This document shows, piece after piece, positions 57,364-64,000 of a stretch of 64,000 nt of DNA. Source of the DNA: Phoenix dactylifera (lineage: Eukaryota > Streptophyta > Magnoliopsida > Arecales > Arecaceae); the NCBI RefSeq assembly GCF_009389715.1, contig NC_052407.1, positions 7,350,475 to 7,414,474 of the forward strand, read 5' to 3'. Below the pieces are notes generated by a model, which was given only the letters and a program-made list of their open reading frames with translations, was not told the origin of the DNA and did not search any database. The number at the start of each line of letters is the position of its first letter. Position 1 is the first letter of the stretch. The position numbers and the translations under genes were made by a program.

Positions 57364-58587
57364 ATGGCTAACTCATTGTCCCTCCGAACACTATTAGACA
57401 ATGATAAGCTTAATGGACCTAACTTCGATAGCTGGTATCGAAAGATGAAAATAGTATTGGAGCATGAGCGGATCCTGTATGTGATATCGGATCCTGCACC
57501 TGAGGAACCTGCAGCCAATGCACCACGTGCAATCAGAGACGCTTATCAGAAGTGGCTCAACGATCGCACTACAGTGCGTTGCATCATGAGGGCCTCGATG
57601 AATGACGAGTTTAGTCGTAAATTCGAGGAAGCGCAGCCAGTGGAAATCCTTCAAATGTTGAAGGAGTCTTTCGGTACACCTGATGATGTTGAACGACATA
57701 AGACCTCCTGCGCTATATTCAATGCCCGCATGAGGGAAGGGGCATCGGTCACCGATCATGTATTGTACATGGTCGAACAAATTGATCGCCTAAGTAAACT
57801 TGGCTTTCCTTTGCATGAGCAATTGGGCAAGGATGCCATTTTGAATTCACTTCCTAAGTCCTACCTGACCTTCCTTAGTCATTATAGAATGACTAAACCT
57901 GAAGTATCCTATCATGGTTTGCTAGGATTACTGCAGACCTATGAGAAGGATCACCAACTCAAAAAGGAGTCGGTGAATGTGGTAGGTGGGACTTCTGCAG
58001 GACTTTCTTCCTTTAAGAAAGGAAAGAAGAAGAAGGTGCAGAAAGCTCGTGCTGGGGTCTCTAAGCCCAAACAGACTATGAAGCAGAAATCTGATCAGAG
58101 TAAGGCAGAATGCTTCTTCTGCAAGAAGCAGGGTCACTGGAAGCGGAACTGTCCGGCTTATTTAGCGTCCCTTGATCCAAACAGGCCAAAGAAGAAAATG
58201 CAGCAAACAGTTGCTGCACAAGGTTATTATATGATAACACCTTGTAATTTTTCTATTTATGATTCTACTACCTGGGTATTGGATACCGGAAGTCCAATTA
58301 ATATTTGCAATTCTTTGCAGGGACTTCAAGTAAGTAGAAGATTCAAGAACGGCGATCGATTCCTAAATGTTGGTGATGGAAGATCTGTTCCAGTCCTAGC
58401 TTTAGGAGTCATTGAGTTGTTTTTTGAGTCTGGAGTAGTTATGTTAGATGATTGTCACTTTTGTCCAGCATTCTTGATGAATGTCATCTCTGTAGGCTTT
58501 TTGGCCAAGAATGGTTATACCTTTTATATAAATGAAAATTTTTGTGATATCATTTTGAATGGTATTAAAATTTTCGTGGACAATTGA
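57364..58587 (+). CDS. Inner copia Gag-protease
   Basis: ATG 57364, 407 residues. UBN2-type gag N-terminal part (LDNDKLNGPNFDSWYRKMKI, ILQMLKESFGTPDDVERHKT), a Lys-rich stretch, a CCHC zinc knuckle CFFCKKQGHWKRNC (residues ~250-263) and protease WVLDTGSP (active site DTG near residue 305). The frame stops at 58585-58587, just where integrase coding begins in another frame. In most plant copia elements gag and pol form one frame, so this is probably an indel. The product would still give a shell protein and protease. Confidence 0.9.
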   Translation: MANSLSLRTLLDNDKLNGPNFDSWYRKMKIVLEHERILYVISDPAPEEPAANAPRAIRDAYQKWLNDRTTVRCIMRASMNDEFSRKFEEAQPVEILQMLKESFGTPDDVERHKTSCAIFNARMREGASVTDHVLYMVEQIDRLSKLGFPLHEQLGKDAILNSLPKSYLTFLSHYRMTKPEVSYHGLLGLLQTYEKDHQLKKESVNVVGGTSAGLSSFKKGKKKKVQKARAGVSKPKQTMKQKSDQSKAECFFCKKQGHWKRNCPAYLASLDPNRPKKKMQQTVAAQGYYMITPCNFSIYDSTTWVLDTGSPINICNSLQGLQVSRRFKNGDRFLNVGDGRSVPVLALGVIELFFESGVVMLDDCHFCPAFLMNVISVGFLAKNGYTFYINENFCDIILNGIKIFVDN

Positions 58588-61328
58588 AATATGGCATTTA
58601 TACTCTATCACTGCCTGTGAATGTAATGTACACCTCTAATAAACGCCTTAAGTTAGATAATGTCAATGAAGCCTATTTATGGCATTGCCGGTTAGGTCAC
58701 ATAAATAAAAACAGGATAAACAGGTTAGCCCAACAGGGCATTTTAGAAATCAATGATTGTGAATCATTGCCAACTTGTGAATCCTGTCTTCTGGGTAAAA
58801 TGACCAAATCACCTTTTTCTGAAAAGGGTGAACGAGCCAGCGATGTTCTTGGCCTCATACATACTGATGTATGTGGACCTATGAACGTAAGTGCCAAAGG
58901 TGATTATGCCTACTTCATAACCTTCACAGATGACCTATCCAGGTATGGGTATGTCTATCTGATGAAGCATAAGTCGGAATCATTTGAAATGTTCAAACGA
59001 TTTCGTAATGAAGTAGAAAAACAGACTGGAAAGAGTATTAAGATCCTTCGGTCAGACCGAGGAGGAGAATACCTTTCCGGTGATTTTTTGACTTATCTAG
59101 AGGAGAATAGGATTCTCTCACAATGGACCCCTCCAGGAACACCTCAGCATAATGGTGTATCCGAAAGGAGGAATCGAACTTTGTTAGACATGGTTCGATC
59201 CATGATGGGATTTACTAGTCTGCCTCTATCTTTTTGGGGTTATGCTTTAGAGTCTGCGTGTATAATACTAAATAAGGTTCCAAGTAAGTCTGTTGAGAAG
59301 ACTCCATATGAGATATGGACTGGGCGTAAGCCGACACTTTCATACCTTAGGGTTTGGGGATGTCCGGCTTATGTTAAACGTTCTCAAACTGACAAACTTG
59401 GTCCTAGGTCCGATAAGTGTTATTTTGTAGGGTACCCCAAGCAAACTAGGGGTTATTACTTTTACCTTCCTAATGAACAAAAGGTGTTCGTAGGACTTAA
59501 GGCAACATTTTTGGAAAAGGAATTCCTTGGTGAAGGAATTGTTGCCTCTAAGGTTGAACTTAGTGAAGTTCAGCAGGTGGAAGATTTAACACAATCTACT
59601 GAACCCACAGAATCGGTTTTGATTAGATCAAACCCGGAGCCCAATGTAGAAGCACCATTAAGGCGATCCGGTAGAGTGCCGCGTCAAGTGGATAGATACT
59701 ACGGTTTCTTGGTCCATGACGCGGATCCTATTGAGCTCGATGAGAACAATGAGGATCCGATCACCTATATGGATGCTATGCAGAGGTCTGACTCTGAGTT
59801 GTGGCTTAATGCCATGAAATCCGAAATGGAGTCCATGGAAATCAATAGTGTATGGACACTAGTTGATCCACACAAAGGGATAAAACCCATAGGGTGCAAA
59901 TGGATCTTCAAAAGAAAGAGAGGCGCAGACGGAAAGGTGGAGACCTATAAAGCCCGTCTGGTTGCCAAGGGGTATCGTCAACGTTATGGTATCGATTATG
60001 ACGAGACTTTTTCCCCTGTGGCAATGCTAAAATCTATTCGGATCATGCTAGCTATAGCAGCATATATGGATTATGAAATCTGGCAAATGGATGTGAAAAC
60101 AGCTTTTCTAAATGGAGAGCTAGAAGAAGAGGTGTATATGATACAACCTGAGGGTTTCATATCCACAGACGAGTCCAAAGTATGCAAGCTACAAAAGTCC
60201 ATTTATGGACTTAAGCAAGCTTCTCGAAGTTGGAACATACGTTTCGATAAAACTATCAAAACGTATGGCTTCGTTAAGAACGAAGAAGAACCTTGTGTTT
60301 ACAAGTGGGCTAATGGTTCAGTGATCACATTCCTTGTCTTATATGTGGATGACATTCTCTTAATTGGGAATGACATTCCAGCATTACAAAATGTGAAACT
60401 CTGGCTGTCATCACAGTTCTCCATGAAGGATCTGGGAGAAGCATCCTACATCCTAGGGATGAAAATCTATAGAGATAGATCTAAGAGGTTGCTTGGATTA
60501 TCCCAATCCACGTACATCGACACTATGTTGAAGCGGTTCAACATGGAGAATTCCAAGAAGGGCTATCTTTCGATAGGCCAAGGAATTTCTCTCTCTAAGA
60601 AAGATTGTCCGACAACTTCCGAAGAGAGAGAGCGTATGAGTAGAATCCCATATGCTTCTGCAGTAGGTTCTATTATGTACGCCATGACATGTACAAGACC
60701 GGATGTTGCTTACTCACTAGCAGTAGCAAGTAGGTATCAGTCTGATCCGGGTGAGAACCATTGGAAGGTGGTGAAAACCATCCTTAAGTATTTAAGAAAT
60801 ACTAAGGACCAATGGTTAATCTATGAAGAATCTGACTTAAAACTTGTGGGATTTACAGACTCTAGTTTTCAGTCAGACCATGATGACAGTAAGAGTATGT
60901 CAGGATTTGTGTTTACCCTGAATGGAGGAGCAGTCTGCTGGAAAAGTTCCAAGCAGCATTCAGTAGCCGATTCCGTATGCGAAGCAGAGTATGTTGCTGC
61001 ATCAGATGCGGCAAAGGAAGCTGTTTGGATCAAGAAGTTTGTAAATCAACTTGGTGTTGCTCCCTCAGTCAATGGTCCAGTTCTTTTGTATTGTGACAAT
61101 ACTGGAGCCATTGCACAAGCAAAGGAGCCAAAGTCCCACCATAGAACCAAGCACATTCTGCGTCGCTACCACCTTGTACAAGAGATCGTGGAACGAGGTG
61201 ACGTCAATCTTCAAAAGATCGATGGAAAGGAGAACCTAGCTGACCCATTCACTAAAGCCCTTTCTGTAAAGGAGTTCGATTATCACAAATCGAAGATGGG
61301 TATTAGATACTGTACAAATTGGCTTTAG
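58584..61328 (+). CDS. Inner copia integrase-reverse transcriptase-RNase H
   Basis: Open for about 914 codons in the -1 frame relative to gag-protease. The first codon of the open stretch is TTG, and the first ATG is at 58626. Pre-integrase H-H-C-C: HCRLGH (residue 34) and CESCLLGKM. Integrase core DVCGPM, LRSDRGGEYLSGDF and HNGVSERRNRTLLDM supply the DDE residues. RT: QMDVKTAFLNGELEEEVYM, SIYGLKQASRSWN and YVDDILLIGND (~586). RNase H: GFTDSSFQSD, EAEYVAASDAAKEAVW and HHRTKHILRRYHLVQE. The stop TAG (61326-61328) precedes the polypurine tract. All catalytic motifs look intact; only the join to gag is broken. Confidence 0.92.
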   Translation: MKYGIYTLSLPVNVMYTSNKRLKLDNVNEAYLWHCRLGHINKNRINRLAQQGILEINDCESLPTCESCLLGKMTKSPFSEKGERASDVLGLIHTDVCGPMNVSAKGDYAYFITFTDDLSRYGYVYLMKHKSESFEMFKRFRNEVEKQTGKSIKILRSDRGGEYLSGDFLTYLEENRILSQWTPPGTPQHNGVSERRNRTLLDMVRSMMGFTSLPLSFWGYALESACIILNKVPSKSVEKTPYEIWTGRKPTLSYLRVWGCPAYVKRSQTDKLGPRSDKCYFVGYPKQTRGYYFYLPNEQKVFVGLKATFLEKEFLGEGIVASKVELSEVQQVEDLTQSTEPTESVLIRSNPEPNVEAPLRRSGRVPRQVDRYYGFLVHDADPIELDENNEDPITYMDAMQRSDSELWLNAMKSEMESMEINSVWTLVDPHKGIKPIGCKWIFKRKRGADGKVETYKARLVAKGYRQRYGIDYDETFSPVAMLKSIRIMLAIAAYMDYEIWQMDVKTAFLNGELEEEVYMIQPEGFISTDESKVCKLQKSIYGLKQASRSWNIRFDKTIKTYGFVKNEEEPCVYKWANGSVITFLVLYVDDILLIGNDIPALQNVKLWLSSQFSMKDLGEASYILGMKIYRDRSKRLLGLSQSTYIDTMLKRFNMENSKKGYLSIGQGISLSKKDCPTTSEERERMSRIPYASAVGSIMYAMTCTRPDVAYSLAVASRYQSDPGENHWKVVKTILKYLRNTKDQWLIYEESDLKLVGFTDSSFQSDHDDSKSMSGFVFTLNGGAVCWKSSKQHSVADSVCEAEYVAASDAAKEAVWIKKFVNQLGVAPSVNGPVLLYCDNTGAIAQAKEPKSHHRTKHILRRYHLVQEIVERGDVNLQKIDGKENLADPFTKALSVKEFDYHKSKMGIRYCTNWL

Positions 61329-61331
61329 TTC

Positions 61332-61340
61332 AAGTGGGAG
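61332..61340 (+). other. Polypurine tract of inner copia element
   Basis: AAGTGGGAG one base before the 3' LTR; site of plus-strand priming. Confidence 0.75.
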
Positions 61341-61341
61341 T

Positions 61342-63633
61342 TGTTGGGAATTGTGTCCCAAAGCCAATTTTTTAATTGTAAGAAATTGAATTATGTATAT
61401 GTTTTATTAAAATGAATAAAAGTTTATTCTGGCAATTTTCTATTTATCACAAGTGTTGCATCTTCAAATTGAACTCCTGTGTATTGTGATGAAGTCCTTA
61501 GGACTAATTTAGTGGATAAAAGAGGTTTTATCATTTAGTCCTTAAAGCAGTTCGCGACCAAATGACGAGCTGTCAATTGGACGATAGCTATGTCAAGTAT
61601 AGGTCGTTGTGTGCCATTTAGTTGGTTGTCCTCTTAAACCAAGGAGTGTGGAGACACTGTATGGCATACAGGTGAGATGTAGGAGTACATCGTCACTGAA
61701 TAGTGACTCACCTGCGTAGCACTCCACTGTCGGGAGTTAGCTCGTAAAACGTATGGGCATAAGTACCCCTTAGACCTGAGACTGTCACGGTGACTTGCAA
61801 GCAACTCACTGTACTTAGGCACTGGATGACCTGAATTTCTAATTCAGGGATCGGAAGGATGCTGGGTGCAGTCAAGTACTCGCGAAGTCTGTGTATGAGT
61901 CAAGATGGGATTGACTGCTCCAGATTTTAGGAGTTGATGTCTCACTGTATTTCAATTCAGTAAAATCTTGGCCAGGGTAAACCAAGTGATAGGTCACTTG
62001 ATTTGATTATTTGAAATACACTATGGATGACCGGACCCAGAGGTCGACAGTCCTCTCTGAGGTCATCTTGAGCATCGAAGGTCATAGGGATGAATTATGC
62101 AACAACCATACGTCTAGGTTCTTAAATGTTGCTTTGCATATTCGACCTATCCGGACGTCGGGTATCATTGCTAGATGGTCACCTCGATTAGTGTATGGAG
62201 TAGTCCATGTACTACCGGCTTAGTGTTCGAACCTATCGGAGTCACGCACATAAGTCAAGTTAAGTAGGAAGGATTTGATCCAATTTAATTGAGAATTAAA
62301 TTGTGGATCATTTGAGATTTGATTTTGTCTATGTTCAGCTAGCACTGAACATGAGGTACATACTGAATTTCATGGATGTGTATTTAATTATGTCTGTATT
62401 CTGGCTTAATCAAGTTTCAATTAATGTAATTGAAATTGATTCGGACTCATTTGTTGAGTTTGTTTTTGAATTGGATTCAAATGAATGTAATTGGGTTTCA
62501 TGATGATTTTATTAGAATTTATTCCATATTTATTCTAGTCCAAGTGTGACTTGGATTGATCCGAAAATTGAACTAATTGGAGTTCACATGAATCAGATTC
62601 ATGTGGAATTTTTCCGGATCCAAAATCTTTCAAATTGGTCTTCAATTTGGTTTAGAACCAATGATGGACCCAAACCCATTTGATTCAGCCCATTTGAATT
62701 AACCCATTTAAGTCAAGTCTGAAAATTTACGTTTTTGCCCCTCAAATTTAATGACACGGGTTGTTCTGGTTTCTTCCTCGGTCCATGGACCGATTTCTCT
62801 GCATATCATCTCCCGTGGACCGTTTTTTCCTTCTTCTTCCGAACACATCATAGGGCGCTTGATCTTCCCTCTTTTGGCTACCATTTGAAGATCCGAAGAG
62901 ACGTGTCTCTTCGGTTTTGAAACCTCTTTAACATAGGACTGATTTAATTGAAATCAAACGGTTCAAAAAATTCAATAAAATCTTGAAACGTTTGGCGTTC
63001 ACTCTTCCCTTTTGCCGTTTTCTCTTCCCTGGTTCAGCCTTTTCTTTGCCTATAAATAGGCTGGGGTTCTCTTCATTCTTGGCTAGAGATTTGATCTGGG
63101 GAGAGGGGAGATTCGTGATCTTTTGAGTAGCTTGAAAAGAGAGGAAAAGGAAACGGGAAGAAAGAGGAAAAGGAAACGGAAAGAAAGAGGAAAAAAAAAA
63201 GGGGAAGAAAGAATTTTTGAAATTCTTTTCTTCCAGGGGCTTATTTGCAAAAGGGTTTTTGCACTATACAGACATCATCCTACCTTCCTGCATTTCTTGG
63301 CGTGCGTGTGAAGTAGAGGGTCCGTACATCCGGGCCTTGTATTGCACCAGATCCATCAGTACCAGATCCGGCACCAGATCCAGTTCCAGATCCAGTTTCC
63401 GATCCAGTACCAGATCTAGCATCTGATCCAGTATCTGATCCAGCACTTGGCCCTGTACCAGATTCTGTTCCTGAGTACCTTGACCATCTTCCGCTGCGGG
63501 ATCGAGGTATGGTAAACATAATATAGTTATGTTATTTATTTATACCTGTTATAAATAAATAGATAAAATTTTAAAACTGATTTTCTGACCTGGCATCCGA
63601 TTTTATCGGATTTTGCGGGATATTTTCCCTTCA
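61342..63633 (+). repeat. 3' LTR of inner copia element
   Basis: 2292 bp, TG...CA, with TATAAATAG at 63051-63059. Nearly identical to 53511-55806; the differences I saw are listed under findings. Confidence 0.93.
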
Positions 63634-63638
63634 ATGAG
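63634..63638 (+). other. Right target-site duplication of inner copia element
   Basis: ATGAG after the LTR end, against ACGAG on the left. Confidence 0.8.
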
Positions 63639-64000
63639 TGCAAGAAGCCGGGGTTACATAAGAGCTGAATGCCCTTTACTGAAAAAGGGGAGCAAGTACA
63701 AAAAGAAGAAGGCTCTTGTCACGACTCTATCCGACTCCGACTCATCATCCTCTTCATCGGATGAGGAACAAGAGGAAAAGGCCAATCTCTGCTTCATGGC
63801 CAATGAAAGTGAGGTAACATCCGAATCACCTTTAGATTTTACTTTTGATGAGCTTTATGATGCTTTTAATGAATTAATGATAGAATATAAGGCAATAAAT
63901 CTGAAGAATAAAGAACTAAAAATAGCTAATCAATCATACATACTTAAGTACGATAAATTAGTTAAGGATAAGGACTTAATCACCAAAGAAAATATGGAAC
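63639..64000 (+). pseudogene. Sirevirus-like gag, continuation after the insertion
   Basis: TGC at 63639 completes the second knuckle cysteine region (CKKPG) in the frame of 52599-53510; the insertion plus duplication is a multiple of three. That frame stops at TGA (63666-63668). The later wording (AECPLLKKGSKYKKKKA, then SDSDSSSSSSDEEQEE and LCFMANESEV) is read in the frame shifted by one. A small indel in the zinc knuckle is therefore likely. An acidic, coiled-coil-like stretch (FDELYDAFNELMIEYKAI) follows to the window end. Confidence 0.82.

Larger units (their letters stand above)
53511..63633 (+). mobile_element. Complete young Ty1/copia element (inner nest level)
   Basis: 10,123 bp: 5' LTR 53511-55806, PBS 55809-55821, a 1.5-kb leader, gag-protease 57364-58587, integrase-RT-RNase H 58584-61328, polypurine tract 61332-61340, 3' LTR 61342-63633. 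LTR ends are TGTTGGGAA...TTCCCTTCA. LTR length (~2.3 kb), long leader and gag wording (LDNDKLNGPNFDSWYRKMKI) are compatible with the Angela/Tork side of copia, but I am not sure of the lineage. Confidence 0.95.
50590..64000 (+). mobile_element. Sirevirus-like Ty1/copia element (middle nest level), 5' part
   Basis: A 5' LTR (50590-52551), a primer-binding site and a gag frame are followed by a second copia element inserted at 53510/53511. Its gag resumes at 63639 and runs off the window. Gag wording (SYWKARMRIFIQAQDYEMW, IWDRLEVTHEGTNQVKESKI), the acidic serine-rich stretch, and CFMANESEV after the knuckle are typical of Sirevirus gag. The 3' LTR is outside, so neither TSD nor age can be judged. 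Confidence 0.85.

Overview
This is plant nuclear DNA. Intron-rich genes with GT/AG junctions, plant-only families (PLS-DYW pentatricopeptide, LOB-domain, QWRF), a 23S rRNA scrap of plastid type and nested LTR retrotransposons all say so. Steep 5' GC-rich first exons (the QWRF, PPR and LBD genes), long AT-rich introns and AT-rich spacers suggest a monocot. A palm-like genome is my guess, but the species cannot be fixed from sequence reading alone. The window holds one 100-base assembly gap (45424-45523).

Gene-bearing left part (1-44 kb). The window opens inside the 3' end of a ZPR1 zinc-finger gene (+, ends 1794). It faces a convergent single-exon DYW-class PPR editing factor (-, 2562-4313). 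Across a 2.4 kb divergent spacer with a MITE lies a six-exon FAD sulfhydryl oxidase of the ERV1 type (+, 6689-10469), which carries an Au-type SINE in an intron. From 10.5 to 22.5 kb there is no gene I can support: a decayed plastid 23S rRNA fragment, a second PIF/Tourist-like element, an unusual block of four alternating inverted repeats, microsatellites, a SINE body and duplicated repeat segments. A six-exon QWRF-motif (augmin-subunit-8-like) microtubule protein gene occupies 23016-31563 (+). From 31.6 to 43.3 kb lie dispersed repeats, a solo LTR with a perfect 5-bp target duplication, microsatellites, a degenerate ~110-bp tandem repeat and a tRNA-derived SINE. A two-exon class II LOB-domain transcription factor follows (-, 43310-43996).

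Retrotransposon right part (45.5-64 kb). A Ty3/gypsy Tat-type element (gag with a premature stop, pol with protease, RT, RNase H, a second RNase H, and the start of integrase) is broken at 50589/50590 by a Sirevirus-like Ty1/copia element. That element's gag is itself split in the zinc knuckle (53510/53511) by a complete, young Ty1/copia element (53511-63633). The young element has two LTRs of about 2.3 kb that are nearly identical. The window ends inside the gag region of the middle element.

The most unusual signal is in the U3 part of the middle element's LTR. There, 25 copies of a GAGTCGACTC-type palindrome sit at 50766-51667, most of them exactly 21 bp apart (two DNA helical turns), with spacers that differ in sequence. 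This looks like a phased binding-site array rather than an ordinary recent minisatellite.
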